Assembly: GCF_015706575.1 (NCBI RefSeq)
Contig: NW_024037076.1
Span: forward strand, 2,666,001 to 2,730,000
Source of the DNA: Patiria miniata
Taxonomy: Eukaryota > Echinodermata > Asteroidea > Valvatida > Asterinidae
Length of the DNA: 64,000 nt
Direction: 5' to 3'
How positions within the stretch are numbered: position 1 is the stretch's first letter; every line of letters begins with the position of its first letter. Both the position numbers and the translations under genes were made by a program. Below the pieces are notes generated by a model. The model was not told the origin of the DNA. It was given only the letters and a program-made list of their open reading frames with translations, and did not search any database. Shown in pieces: positions 12,860 to 25,244 of this stretch.

Positions 12860-14119
12860 ACCCTTTTACACAAGCAAAAATGGTGTATTAGTAAAATTTA
12901 TTATAAAAATAGATGACTGTTAAAAAATGACTACATGGCAGCGCTTTCATAACTGTAATGTCAAAAAGATTAAATATATTTCATACATTATGTGCATAAA
13001 AAAAATGCAGCTGTGTTTAAAAATAGTTCCTACATTCTTTACACCGATGGGATTAAATATAATTATTAAAAAAATTCTTAATTTTTTTAATGGGACGGAT
13101 ATTGGGCTTTAACAAATAAGCACAATTTGTATTTTAAAAAAATAATGAATAAGATACAATTCATGTAAAATCTTGCAATTTGTAATTTTGCATAAGAAAA
13201 TTTGCAGATTATTATATTCAAAATTTGCGTAAATATTCAAAAAGAAAAGATAACTCCCCACTTATACAATTTATAAAAAAAAAATGAATTGCAGATTTCT
13301 CTGAAATTTACATTTAACATTTCATAAGACACATCTCTACCAATGAATAAGTAATTATACATTAGCACAAAATATACAAATAAGTGAAACAAAGAAATGG
13401 AGATATCAAATACCTCAGAAATTTTTGCATAAAGTGTTCCAAAAAAAGACTGAAATTTCTTCCCGTGTTAAAATTAAAAAAAAGTTTAGGCAAATTGCTA
13501 TTAACGGAATCATTAATTGCAAAATAAACCCCCCAAAAGCACAAATTCCTTCTTCAAACCTTCAATTGAAGGAACAAATTATATTTAAATCACGAAAAAC
13601 AAATTTGGAAGTCAAAACTTGTAACTTGTGTAGTTGTTAACTCAAAAATGCACTTTGTTCATGTGCCACAAATGTATGGAAGTAGTTTTACCCTGACAAT
13701 TTTTTTTATAGTTAGAAATATTAATCTATTCACAAGATGATAGTACACAGATACATTTCAACACGATCGAAACCAAAAGTGGACATCACATATTATATAA
13801 CTATTACATTTTTCATGTGCAGCATCTGGTAGAAATGATTTAACTTTTTGACCTTTTATTCAAGTTGCACTGGCTGTGCAAACTAAAGAGGGCGCTATCT
13901 ATACTAAACAATGGCAAATGCACAGTGCAGCACCTAATGGCCACTCCTAAATCCTTGCAACACTTCTTTTATCAAATCGCCTCTCAACACAATTGTGTGT
14001 ACATTGAGTGATCGATAACTATCGTGACTTTTTAGAGGAAGAAGGCTGATATGAGTTGTGGAAATGAAGGATCGTATTTTGGTGCAAACGGAAAAACACA
14101 AAATTGTGTTTTTTAACTT
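12860..14119. other. AT-rich spacer between convergent INTS5 and TTLL11 3' ends
   Basis: No coding exon or clear mobile element was seen. It presumably holds both 3' UTRs. A TTTATT at 13855-13860 (AATAAA on the - strand) is a candidate TTLL11 polyadenylation signal, about 260 bp past its stop. Confidence 0.5.
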
Positions 14120-17100
14120 TCAGTCTTCGTCGGTCGCCGGCCACCGCCCCACCCTACGTTTCACCATCTCCGGCCTGCGTAGTCGTCTCTGGTGGGGCCT
14201 GGGCTGGGCAGGCCACGCCCCAAGTCCGCTCAGATTGCACTGGCAGATTTCCACGAGAGCGCTGACTTTGTCCAGCAGTGAGCTGCCGCGGAATTTGCGC
14301 TGCGCCAGCGCGAAGAACGCTTCCAGGAACGCGCCGAAGCACATGCCAGCGCTCACGCCTTCTGCGTTGTCCAGGTTCCAGCGCCGTGTGATGTCGATGT
14401 ACATGATATCGATTCCTGCCATGGTGATCCCGTTGGTGCACAACTTGCATTTCCTACGAGGAGAAAAAGCACAGAAAAACCACAACACACCAAACTGTAA
14501 AACAGTGAATGAAACCTGGCGAAGATTTCGGTAAGTCCCCCATTTTAACAATGTTCTGTTAAAATTAAAGCAGATTTTTTTGCTTGGCAACTTTTATGTT
14601 GCACAAAAATCAGCTTGTGTACCAGTAACATTAAGCAATACAGGGTGCAAAACATGTTAACTGGTAACCTAAAATATTAGTTACCAGCCAAAACTTCATG
14701 TGAAACATTGTTTTTGACTGGTTTCCAGTCACTTTTGATAAGCAGAAAAACACTTAAGCATTCATTTCTGCTGTTAAACTGATGCATGAAAATAGGCCCT
14801 GATATTGCACACGACTGATGAAATTTCAAGCGATCTAGGTAGGCCCTCCCCCTTCCAAAATATATAACTCCTCCCACTATCCCTGTCCCCATTACCCACA
14901 ATCCCTCTTACCTGCTGAACATTCGGAAGCCTGTTGCCCCCATCCGGTGCGCCCCTTTAACCCCGAGAAAACGGTTGAAAAGTCCCGCGACGTGCTCCAT
15001 CACCCTCAGGTGACTGTAACACTCGCCAAACTTCCTCGGCCAGATCTCCTCAAGGCACGAGTCATCCCTCTCGCCCTCCTCCTCTTTAGCCCCGCCCCCT
15101 CCATCTTCATCATCATCGTCATTGTCCTCTTCAGAGGCGGGGTTATCGGAAGTGGGCGTTTCTGGTCGGGGCGCTCTTTTGTCGTGTTTTGCGAGCCTAT
15201 ACACATAGCAAAAGTTTCAAAATGTTTCACTTTCAACCAAGTTTTTAGGTCATTTTGGTAACTTTAATGACAAGTTTCTTGATTTTTTTTTTTTAACTTT
15301 CCAATGCTTGTAAATTCCAATAACTCTGTCAGATTTTGTCCGATTCCCATATTCTATACATCATTGGAAAGGTTACTCAATGTCCTTTTCAATGAGCCCA
15401 AAATCGTAGTTTGCACTGGGTCACATACGATTCCTTCTTGTTCACATGTCTGATAACTACAACAATCTGTGTCACGCAAGAGCAAGATTGACTGTGAACA
15501 CTTATTCCTACAGCAGATTTTGCCAAGCAAACCTTCAGATCTTATCCAGCCTTAACGAACCTTGGTCTGGTTTCCCGGCCCACTCTGCCTGGTTTCAGCA
15601 GTCTCAGCGTGTCTTTGATCAGCATAATCTTGATTTCCTCGTCCACAGGGCTGGGATGGGATTCCACGACCCCCGGTGCCACTTCCTTCTCATAGTCCAA
15701 TCGTAGGCTAGGGTTGGCATTCACCTCCAGCAGGATGGGTTTTAGGTCCTCGGTCACCAGGATGTCAAAACCCAAGATCTAGCAGGTGGAGGTCAAAGGT
15801 CGGGAGGAAAGAAAGCATAAGTAATTAGACTGGTTTCCTATCTCACTGACTGTTATTTTTTACTTAGACTGGTCTACGATCAGTTTGATGAGGCTTGCCC
15901 TAATCTTTCTGTTACGGATAACATCTCCAAATAAAATAAAAGGAAAAAGATCCAACTTTTACTCAACCTGGAAGCACGAAGGAGAGGGTTTTCTCGCAGG
16001 CAGCTCGGCTTCGAACTCGACCAGGAGGTCCGGCAACATCGCCGTAATTGTCTTGACCACGACAGCTTGGATGTCTTCCCACAATGCAATGGTGTTGTGG
16101 CCGCGCGCGAGCAACGCGGTGAACGTGCTGGTCATGGTGCGCTTGCTGCCCCTGTCCGTGCTGTCCGTGTGGATGAAGGTTTCGCTCTTCTTGTTCAGCG
16201 AGTAGTTGGTGAGATGCATGAAGACCTGGTTGAGAATGGGAAACCATGTTTAATTTGTTAAATGCGAAACTTTCAAGCACTTTTTAAACATTGAAGCGTT
16301 TAGCCAACGATTTACAAATGGCCCCCTCCTCCCCCCTAAGTATTAGGCACAAATTTGTTTGTTTAAACGTTAAACGTCACATGCTTATTAATCCACAGAC
16401 CTGATGAAGGTTGCGGTTTGTTGGTGGCTGGTACTTGACGGTACAGAAGCGCGCCATTCCTTCCCGGCAGATATAAATGCGCAGCGGGGAAATGGATGTC
16501 AGAAGTACGTAGACTCGCAAGTCAAACTTGGTTCTCTCCAGCAGGAGAGGTTTGGGGATGTACTCCTGCACCACCGCGCGACGGACCAGCCCAACTGTAC
16601 CCATGTGGTGGGGGTTGGTGATCAGGTAGATCCCATCGCCTTGCGATCCCTCGTCAGGCTTGACAATGAAGACGGGCTTGGCGCGAGGGTTCTGTTGTTG
16701 GAGGCTGGCCACGTCGGCACAGAAGTGATGGTACTGCTCCGGTAGGAGCCAAGTGCGGGGGTAGAAGTTGTACTCGTCCGGGAAGAGTTGCTGCATTTGG
16801 TGGAGGAGTTTACTGAGTTGGGCTTTGCGTACGAGTTCCAATAAACCTGCAACATATTGTAGACGAACAGTTTAAAAATGTCACCTAAATACTGGTGTTG
16901 AAAACATGAAAGGTGTGATAGAGATGTATTGTCAAATAAAATGCATAGACTTATGGGGCTTGGTGCGTCCACGAGAGAGGGCGCTTTTTAACTTTCGTGA
17001 GCCCTGTGGACAAGACACACTGCAGACGTACTGGTTTCGCATGTGTATAGCGCGAAGTATTCTGAATTCACACAAAGCCATAGTGTCTCATGTGAGCATC

Positions 17101-18565
17101 GGACATTTCAATTCTTGCGAATGTACTTCCAAGTGGTCTCCCCCAACTCGGCCTTTCTTACCAGGGAGGGGGTACTTGGGTCCGGAGCCCATTACATACT
17201 AACCAGGGTACTTGTTGACCATTCCTGAGTAGACGCCATCCGTGTCATAGAAGGAAGCACTGTGCCAGTACAAATCGCAGGGGTTCTTGCGAGCACCGCA
17301 CACCTGCAGACAAACAATGATAACCCCGCTGGAATTAGAAGAGCAGGAACATTAAAATGTAATCAGCTATGTGACGGGGTTTTCCATGAGATTTTCCAAA
17401 GTATTTTTTAATCATGACCAACATTCTCCACATTTTAGAAGAATGGCTCACCATTTTTAAACCCCCCCCCCCCCATCAGAAAACTGCACACAAATGCAAA
17501 CATATTTACTTTAAAGAATTTCTTACATGCAGGCCTTTCAGAAAAGACTACATTTTTTTAGGCCAGTTAAAAATAATATTCTTAATGATTTCTTGTGAAA
17601 AAAAAGAGATGCCCTTTTTTTCTTCTATTTCATCCTCTCATTTTCTCAACTCTTTTGCTGATGCTTTGTGTCTAAAGGAGCTGTCGCCCTTTCTACTAGA
17701 TTTTGAACTTGTATACATAGGCAGCTTAAATTTTGCTGGAAACAAATAAAGACACGGAATATATATGCAAATTTATTTTTTTTTAAAAGGGGGGGGGGGG
17801 GAACAAAAGAGGGGGAAAAATCCATACATGGACATCACTGATTTTTTCCCTGCACTTCTCTGTAGTGACCTACAGAAACAACCATCAGAAATTCAGAAAT
17901 CCATAACATGTCCTGGTAAAAGTAAACTTTAGCAGGGAAAATATGGAAGAATTTACTGAGAAAACACTTTTTGGTATTATGGAACCCTTTCCAATTCATA
18001 TTCCAAAATTGTTGGTTGGACGTGATATGTTTTTTGACTTAATTGAAATTACTATCGCACAGTCCCAAACTTTCAGAGGTCCCTATCTTGTTGTCAATAC
18101 CTCTCTCCATCGCCAGCCGAGTTCCTCCAGACTGATCCTCAACACTTCGGCCCCCGATTTCGCCCTGGACATCTGCACCGTCAGAAACGGCCGCACTGCC
18201 CGCCGAGTCCGCGCCCGCCGTCCCTTGGTCTTTTTCTTACCGCTGGCCGGCGACTGGCGAGGATTATATGCGCTTGTATCCATGGGTTCTGAGCCTTGTT
18301 CCGTGGTCTCAAGAGGAGGAGGTAGGGTGGCATTGTGTTTTGCCGCAACCCACTCCGGCGATGGGTCGTTGATCCCAGCATTGCTCCGCGGGAGAACCGT
18401 GTTGCTTCTCCCGAGGGGCGCGACGCCGTGCACGGTAACCGCGACCGCCACGTCCGGTTTACTTTGCCCGCTCGAAAACGTCCGCTGGAAGCCTGAATCC
18501 ACCTTCCCAATCGGATCCAGCTTAATTGCCGAATTCCTTCTGCTCTGAGGAGGGTTTACACTCAT
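14120..18565 (-). CDS. TTLL11: Tubulin polyglutamylase TTLL11, complete, 7 exons
   Basis: TTLL11 is an ATP-grasp ligase that elongates glutamate side chains on tubulin in cilia and other stable microtubules. Exons in transcript order: 18565-18101, 17303-17204, 16846-16401, 16225-15968, 15778-15561, 15196-14912, 14453-14120. All are GT-AG with matching phases, totalling 2106 nt and encoding 701 aa. ATP-grasp signatures: IVKPDEGSQGDGIYLI and VVQEYIPKPLL in exon 3, FMHLTNYSLNKKS at the start of exon 4, and GFDILVTEDLKPILLEVNAN in exon 5. The C-terminal YIDITRRWN region matches TTLL11 rather than TTLL6/13. Exon 1 (155 aa) is a basic, disordered N-terminus. An acidic Asp/Glu-rich insert in exon 6 appears lineage-specific. 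The ATG at 18565 is the first in the open exon. All key ligase motifs are intact. Confidence 0.95.
17819..17980 (+). repeat. Dispersed ~170 bp repeat, copy 2 (TTLL11 intron 1)
   Basis: Same motif order as 2270-2440 (ACATGGACATCACT, TTTCCCTGC, ACATGTCCT, GCAGGGAAAAT, GAGAAAACAC). It lies in the large intron between TTLL11 exons 1 and 2. Confidence 0.55.
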
Positions 18566-19130
18566 TGTTATTTTATCATCATCATCAAGATTTTATCTAC
18601 AAAACGCAATCGCGAAATTCCAGTCATATATTTGGACCGCATCCGTTGTCATACGAAATGTTTACTAGACTGTTGTGCTGAAAACAGTCCATTAATAATA
18701 CTAGTGGTCACGACAGGAAGCTAGACCGACTACTGCGCACTATAAATTGCGCCCTCTTGCGTTTGAATGAAGTTTTTCTACCAAACTTTTATTCAAAAAC
18801 CAGGGAAAGTTATTCAAACTTAGGAAATAATTATAGACTCGTCCAGTTCTGTCAAAGTTGTTTAGCCTGATATTCTTAAATATTCATTTTCACCAACAAG
18901 AAGATCATGGTTTTTTTTAGTAATTTACTTATTCAAATTTTCTGGAGTATATTAATGAAATATCTATTTATGTATTTCATGTGACAAAACAAATTTCCTG
19001 AAAGAACCAATAAATTGAAATTGAATTGAATTGACTTGAATTCAAATTAAGATCAAGCAGAAAAGGCCAGTCTTGTTTTGTTCAATCTTTCTTCAGTTCC
19101 ATATCTACCGATTTTCGCATTTCCTGTTCT
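18566..19130. other. TTLL11 upstream region
   Basis: Noncoding AT-rich sequence 5' of the TTLL11 start codon, presumably promoter and 5' UTR. A direct ATTGAATTGAATTGACTTGAA run lies near 19020. No other element recognised. Confidence 0.4.
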
Positions 19131-19182
19131 TTTTATGCCCCGCGGCGAAGCCGAAGGGGCATACTGTTTCCGCCTCGTCCTT

Positions 19183-19350
19183 CCGTGGGTGGGTGGGTGG
19201 GTGGGTGGGTGGGTGGGTGGGTGGGTGGGTGGGTGGGTGGGTGGGTGGGTGGGTGGGTGGGTGGGTGGGTGGGTGGGTGGGTGGGTGGGTGGGTGGGTGG
19301 GTGGGTGGGTGGGTGGGTGGGTGGGTGGGTGGGTGGGTGGGTGGGTGGGT

Positions 19351-19382
<32 letters not shown>
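19183..19382 (+). repeat. (GTGG)n microsatellite followed by (GT)n
   Basis: About 42 uninterrupted GTGG units (19183-19354) run directly into about 14 GT units. The sister element at 22071 carries only a short GTGGGTGGGGG at the same point, so this expansion is recent. The Pro-Thr-His and Gly-Trp-Val frames across it are artefacts. Confidence 0.95.
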
Positions 19383-19384
<2 letters not shown>

Positions 19385-19393
19385 GGACAAATC

Positions 19394-19974
19394 TTGTCAG
19401 CGCGATAACTTGAGAAATACTTAACATATGAACTTCAAATTTGGTTTGTGGATTGTTCTTGGTAATCCTAAGAAGCCTTTTGCATTTGGGGCCAAAAGGC
19501 CAAAGGTCAAGTTCACAGTGGCTAAAACAAAAGAAATCTTGTCAGCGCGATAACTTGAGAAATGCTTTACATGTGAACTTCAAATTTGGTTTGTGGATTG
19601 TTTTTGGCAATCCTAAGAAGCCTTTTGCATTTGGGGCCAAAAGGCCTAAGGTCAAGTTCACAGTGGCTAAAACAAAAGAAATCTTGTCAGCGGGATAACT
19701 TGAGTAATACTTTACATGTGAACTTCAAATTTGGTTTGTGGATTGTTCTTGGCAATCCTAAGAAGCCTATTGCATTTGGGGCCAAAAGGTCAAGGGTCAA
19801 GTTCACAGTGGCTAAAACAATAGAAATCTTGTCAGCGCGATAACTTGAGAAATACTTTACATGTGAACTTCAAATTTGGTTTGTGGATTGTTCTTGGTAA
19901 TCCCAAGAAGCCTATTGAATTTGGGGCCAAAAGGTCAAGGGTCAAGTTCACAGTGGCTAAAACAATGGAAATCA
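19394..19974 (+). repeat. Tandem array of four 145 bp units
   Basis: The phrase TTGTCAGCGCGATAACTTGA recurs at 19394, 19539, 19684 and 19829, exactly 145 bp apart, with a few substitutions per unit. The repeating peptides predicted across it have no protein-like character. Confidence 0.95.
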
Positions 19975-20350
19975 TGTATTTATTCTGAGATTATAGGGAT
20001 TAGGGATTAATTCATATAAAACCTACAGAAGACACTAATGCTGTCAATGAATGTTCCATGTGACCAAGGTACATGTAAGTTGATGTTAAAAGAGTGGTGA
20101 TATGTCATGGGAACAGTCACGGTTGCGGGGCATTTGTGTTTGTAAACACACCTGACTTGTTTAAATTATAATTTGTACAAGAAAAGAAAAAAATTCATGT
20201 TAACATTGTCTGCATCAAAAAAATCGACTGTTGGTGCAACATGTTTTCAGTCACCGTGTTCTCCTCTTGTGCATGTGATAGCCGCTAGCTTAATAGTCTG
20301 GTTCCCAGACCAAAAGATTCCGACTATTCCTGATGAATCTTAGGTCAGGT

Positions 20351-20863
20351 CAACCTCATCCCCAGTGCTTACTTTATTTCCAACGGCGTTTCCAATAGTA
20401 AACCCTGGATAGGAAACTTTCTTCCTGTATCCTGATTGGATACCGCAATTGGCTAGTAATGGATTTTTATCGTGTACTTGGTGCTATATATTCACAACGT
20501 GCAGTACGTGTTTTCGCGATCATTCGTCCACGCCTTCTCGAAAATACTAATTTCCTTTCCAATTTGCTCATATTAATATGAAATATGATACTGCATGTTG
20601 TCTCGATAAGATCGTAACAGTTTGATTTTAAAAATCGTGTTTTCGTAACTCACGCCGTGCTCGCGCTGCTACGAATTGACTCTGTTTTTACCCCAGACAC
20701 TGCATACAAAAACAAACGCTAATGTGTAACGCATATCCAGGCACCACACTGTTCCTCATTTGCATACGTGTGCAAAAATCTTGCACATGCAAATGTCCAA
20801 TACCAGGGTGAGAGAGCAGGTAGTGGTGGGCGCGTACTGCTCGACACCCTGGGGACGAGGTTG
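20351..20863 (+). mobile_element. ~513 bp non-autonomous TIR element, copy 2, with 9 bp target duplication
   Basis: Ends CAACCTCATCCCCAG and CTGGGGACGAGGTTG are inverted repeats. The element is flanked on both sides by an exact AGGTCAGGT (20342-20350 and 20864-20872). A 9 bp duplication is typical of Mutator-like transposons. It is the reverse complement of the copy at 411-924. Confidence 0.85.
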
Positions 20864-20872
20864 AGGTCAGGT

Positions 20873-22070
20873 AGCCTCTGGTAATACAATGTATTACAAT
20901 TTACATCACGTGACTAAAACGGGAGGAATTCCTCCTTTTTCCGAAGTTTGCCGAATTCATTTCGTCGACAATCGGATAGTGTCCGAGTATTTCCGATTAT
21001 AATATAGGTTTTATTAACTGCTAATTGCTTATTAAAAACTTTAAAAAAAACTAGTTGATAATTAATATCCATTGCTTTTATTTAGAAAACTTGAAATTCA
21101 ACGACGATTTTGCACTCGGATCATATACGAGGGGCGAACTTTTTGCTGCGTCATGCACTAGTTGGAATTTGACGACCGTTAACGGCATTTTCCAAAACGC
21201 GGCGTGGTCTCAATTCGGCTCCGCCTGCTACTGACAGTGCTGTTTGGGTGTCCATCTTTGAAGATTCCACGTTAAAATTAGTCAATGTTTTTTTACAGAA
21301 GTATTAAACTGAATATTTTAACTTGCTTCATATGATATATGAAGCAAGTGATTTATTTAAAAAAAAAAATTATCGGAACATTAAAAGCTTTATGTGATCA
21401 GTAAAGCGAATTCGGAAACGAAGTCGAGCTTTGAAAAAGGGCCGTCAATGTCGTCATGTTTATTTTTAGCCACGGAGGCTGCCTGACCTACAATATAATT
21501 TAGACGTGTAGACGTCGGGGGAAATTGTCAGGTCGGGGAGCCAGACTACTAGCTTAAAAGGGGCGCCCTCTAGTGAAAACAGGGCTTCACATTGCCGCCA
21601 TGTTCGAGTTGCACGTGCGCGGGCACGACATGCACGAGAAGTGTCACCAACATCAACAATCAATCACTGATGCCGGTTGAATAAAACCGGCCAAAGGACG
21701 TTTTAAAGAAATTCAAGGTCGACAACATGCAGCATTGCATGCCTGCCATGGGCACCGATATTTCGTCATGCATGTTTTGGGTGCATAACAAAATAACAAG
21801 TTGGGCGGCACAGCAGAAGTCCATGATCATGATGATTTGATAACTCGATTGTAAATGCACGACGGCACAGTCTGGTTTCCCGACGTCCGTGTACATGGTG
21901 TACGGTTCCCAGTGATGAGGTTTGTGCTCAAAAATCAACTTACAACTATAACTACAAGGCCAGGTAAGCCTTGGAGAGACCTTTCTATTTGTACCTCCTA
22001 ACTTTTGAAAGATTTTTGGCTTTTCCGCATAGTCATGATAGTTGTGAAAAAGTTTGTTTTTGTTGTAATT
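20873..22070. other. Noncoding spacer
   Basis: No supported exon. A perfect 13 bp stem with a GAT loop (21321-21349, arm ACTTGCTTCATAT) stands out. Short open frames on the - strand (21466-21663 and 21660-21938) have no recognisable domain or splice support. Confidence 0.4.
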
Positions 22071-23382
22071 TTTTATGCCCCGCGGCGAAGCCGAAGGTGT
22101 ATACTGTTTCCGCCTTGTCCTTCCGTGGGTGGGGGTGTACAGGCATTACATTCACTGTGTGGACTTCCGAACAAAAGATGTCCACATAAACCAGGTAGAG
22201 GAAACACTGTGTGGACTTGGGCAAGTTCACACAGTGTTTCCCCATTTCTGGAAAACAGGTTTAGAGGCATTTTTGGGTTAGGTTTATCTGTAGCGGAATG
22301 AAGAGAAACACTAAAGGGAATCATAGAAAAAAAATTGGGTTGAAAGAGTTTTCACAGTTTGAGAAAAATGAGTTTTTTCACTGGTTTTTCTTAACTACAC
22401 GAAAGTAATGGAAAGTCCACACTTGGTATGTAACGTAAACTTGTGTGTGTGTCCGGACAAATTTTGTCAGTGCGATAACTTGAGAAATACTTAACATATG
22501 AACTTCAAATTTGGTTTGTGTATTGTTCTTGGTAATCCTAAGAACCCTTTTGCATTTGCGGCGGAAAGGTCAAGGGTCAAGTTCACAGTGACTAAAACAA
22601 AAGAAATTTTGTCAGCGCGATAACTTGAGAAATACTTTACATAAGAACTTCAAATTTGGTTTGTGTATTGTTCTTGGTTATCCTAAGAACCTTTTGCATT
22701 TTGGGCCAAAAGGTCAAGGGTCAAGGTCACAGTGATTAAAACAAAAGAAATTTTGTCAGCGCGATAACTTGAGAAATACTTTACATATGAACTTCCAATT
22801 TGGTTTGTGTATTGTTTTTGGCAATCCTAAGAAGCCTATTGCATTTGGGGCTGAAAGGTCAAGGGTCAAGGTCACAGTGGCTGAAACAATAGAAATTTTG
22901 TCAGCACGATAACTTGAGAAATACTTTACATATGAACTTCAAATTTGGTTTGTGTATTGTTCTTGGTAATCCTAAGAAGCCTATTGCATTTGGGGCCAAA
23001 AGGTCAAGGGTCAAGGTCACAGTGGCTAAAACAATATAAATTTTGTCAGCGCGATAACTTGAGAAATACCTTACATATGAACTTAAAATTTGGTTTGTGG
23101 ATCGTTCTTGGTAATCCAAATAGGCCTATCGCATTGGGGGTCGAAAGGTCAAGGGTCAAGGTCACAGTGGCTAAAACAATAGAAATCTTGTATTTATTCT
23201 GAGATTATAGGGATGAGGGATTAATTCATATAAAACCTACAGAAGACACTAATGCTGTCAATGAACGTTCCATGTGACCAAGGTACATGTACATTTAAGT
23301 TGATGTTAAAAGAGTGGTGTTATGTCATGGGAACAGTCACGGTTGCGGGGCATTTGTGTTTGTAAACACACCTGACTTGTTT
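22071..23382 (+). mobile_element. Tandem-repeat-bearing non-autonomous element, copy 2
   Basis: Same head (ATGCCCCGCGGCGAAG) and tail (GTTGCGGGGCAT plus the hairpin TGTGTTTGTAAACACA) as 19131-20162, but with five central units. The repeated phrase occurs at 22464, 22609, 22753, 22898 and 23043, a spacing of 144-145 bp. It carries about 300 bp of extra sequence between head and array (22137-22450), including a near-perfect 20 bp hairpin at 22200-22241. No coding capacity. Confidence 0.75.
22200..22241. repeat. Near-perfect 20 bp inverted repeat with 2 nt centre
   Basis: Arm GGAAACACTGTGTGGACTTG is followed after GG by its reverse complement with one mismatch. Cruciform-prone, and unique to the second copy of the tandem-repeat element. 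Confidence 0.85.
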
Positions 23383-23945
23383 CCCTTCTTCTTTTTGTCG
23401 CCTAAACCCCATAGACTTTGTACACGTTTTTCTCACTGCCACTTTTGGCATTAATCTTTGTCAAACATCACTGAAAGTTACCACAGTAACTTGGACCAAC
23501 TTATCGCCTTTTTAACATTCGGACATGGTCTGGCAATAGGGTCCAAGCTAATCCGTATATATGCTGAGCGACACAATTTTGTCCTTGACCCCAAAACCCA
23601 ACATTGCCCAACAAAAACATCAGATTTCACCCTCAAAATGGCCTCCAAATTACTAAATACGCCACCTGAGGTACAAGTAGACATCGATGATTATAGTACT
23701 GAAGTTTACTTATGATCCAGATGAAAAGTGAAATTTCCCGTTTAATTCCGAGAGCTCCCCTCACGAGCGTGAACACGTTAAATTTCCGACTCGTGTTAAT
23801 GTTTGAACGACGCGATGTGATCCTCATGCCCAGCGTACATTCGACGGTCCCCGTATCCCGAGTGCGATTCAGTTACCATGGTTACTGAGCGCGATGCATC
23901 GATTATGATAATGAGTAGACTGAATCTGGTTTATAAACGCAAGTA

Positions 23946-24041
23946 CATTTCGAACGATAATTAGGGAGTCGGGAACTAGGGCAGCTTTTATGGGTGGAAA
24001 CCAGTTAGCTAGTTCCCGACTCCCTTTTGCCATTCGAAATG
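23946..24041. repeat. ~96 bp foldback with two paired blocks
   Basis: CATTTCGAA (23946) pairs with TTCGAAATG (ending 24041), and GGGAGTCGGGAACTAG pairs exactly with CTAGTTCCCGACTCCC. It could be a small MITE or a transcribed hairpin. Confidence 0.8.
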
Positions 24042-25244
24042 CTTAAGGGCCCTGAACATTTTTTGGGTTGTAATTTGTAGATGCTCTGTGGTGCGATCAG
24101 AGCAATGCTGAGGCAATTTGATTGTGACCAGTTTAATCATTTTTTTTTTGAGCAAAAGATGGTGGTGTAGGCGATATCACTTTAATAAAAATTGGCTCGT
24201 TGGGGGGGGGGGGGGCGGCATAGCTGTCCCCCCCCCCTTGTAGTATTTGTTGGTTATTTGAAAGAATCCAATAATATTTTTGGAAACATAAAATTTAAAG
24301 TTATTTTTCCTTTTTACAACGTTGGGCCTAAAGCTCATAGTTTGCCAATGCAACTCGTGCATGGTTGGCAAAATGTGCCAACCACAGATTGTCGAAAGGT
24401 AGACAGAGCATTTGTATGTGCTGTTCTTGGACAAAAAAATAATACAATCCATTCAAAAATATTATTTAAAGTCACAACTGTCAATCAAAACAAAATAGAC
24501 CCATTGTAATGAATGGTAAATGATAACTTTTCAAGGGCGGCTAGACTTCAGAGGAGGAGTAAACTTTAATTTAACATAAAATCTAAAGAAAAACTCTTTA
24601 ATTTCTTTGACGTGTCTGCACTTGTTCTTCAACACGCGGCGGTTATGTGTTGATATGATTTTGAGTGTGTTACAAAAACTACAATAAATGTGTGACAAAA
24701 CCACAAGGCATCTGCATGCATAATGTGAAAAACTGTACAATCTACATGGCATTACATCTCAAAAGTGCAGTGACAGTTTACAACTTTGAATTTTGCAGAT
24801 TTAAAAAAAATGTTTTGTTAGAAGGTGACAAAGTCAGTGTTCCGTTTGCTATGCCATTGCACCATGCAGCTATCTCCCTGATTACACGAACGCTGAACTT
24901 ACATGTTGTTTGTACACCACATGACTTTCTCTACAGGATTGGACAACCGGATTGTACCATACTTCTTAATTTTTCCCCCAGTTTTACATGGTAAAATTAA
25001 CAAAAAGTATAAATTTAAACATTACCCCCAAAGAGGTCAATAGCCTGCATTAAAATAGGTCTTAAGCGCGGCTGGATTTCTTAGTGAAAGCATCAGGGCT
25101 TTGTGCAGGAAGTAGCAGTTGAAATATGATATTTGGGTAAGTACTTTCTTTTGCAACATATTTTGAACAATTTTTTTCAGGCTCTTAGATTCTTTATTAA
25201 AATGGTTGCTATACTTAATTAAATGTTGGAGGCCTTTATTATTG

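Larger units (their letters stand above)
19131..20162 (+). mobile_element. Tandem-repeat-bearing non-autonomous element, copy 1
   Basis: Head TTTTATGCCCCGCGGCGAAG and tail GTTGCGGGGCAT. ATGCCCCGC and GCGGGGCAT form short terminal inverted repeats, and a perfect hairpin TGTGTTTGTAAACACA follows the tail. Between them are a (GTGG)n tract, a (GT)n tract, four 145 bp tandem units and a unique ~190 bp tail. The same head and tail recur at 22071-23382. No transposase is present. The 3' hairpin recalls Helitron-type ends but the terminal bases do not fit well, so the class is unresolved. Confidence 0.75.

Noticed and set aside
18083..18548. Long + strand open frame (~200 aa) opposite TTLL11
   Set aside because: It is the antisense shadow of TTLL11 exon 1, whose - strand frame joins in phase to six further exons.
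19053..19427. Overlapping frames encoding Pro-Thr-His or Gly-Trp-Val repeats on both strands
   Set aside because: They are translations of the (GTGG)n/(GT)n microsatellite in several frames.
19394..23187. CRISPR array
   Set aside because: 145 bp whole-unit tandem repeats without spacers, in a eukaryotic genome with introns; not a CRISPR structure.
19441..23202. Repeated ~85 aa frames across the 145 bp arrays
   Set aside because: They arise from the repeat periodicity (145 is not a multiple of 3, so the frame rotates between units) and have no domain character.
23458..23715. 85 aa + strand frame between the repeat element and NLR1
   Set aside because: No ATG at the presumed start, no splice context and no recognisable domain.
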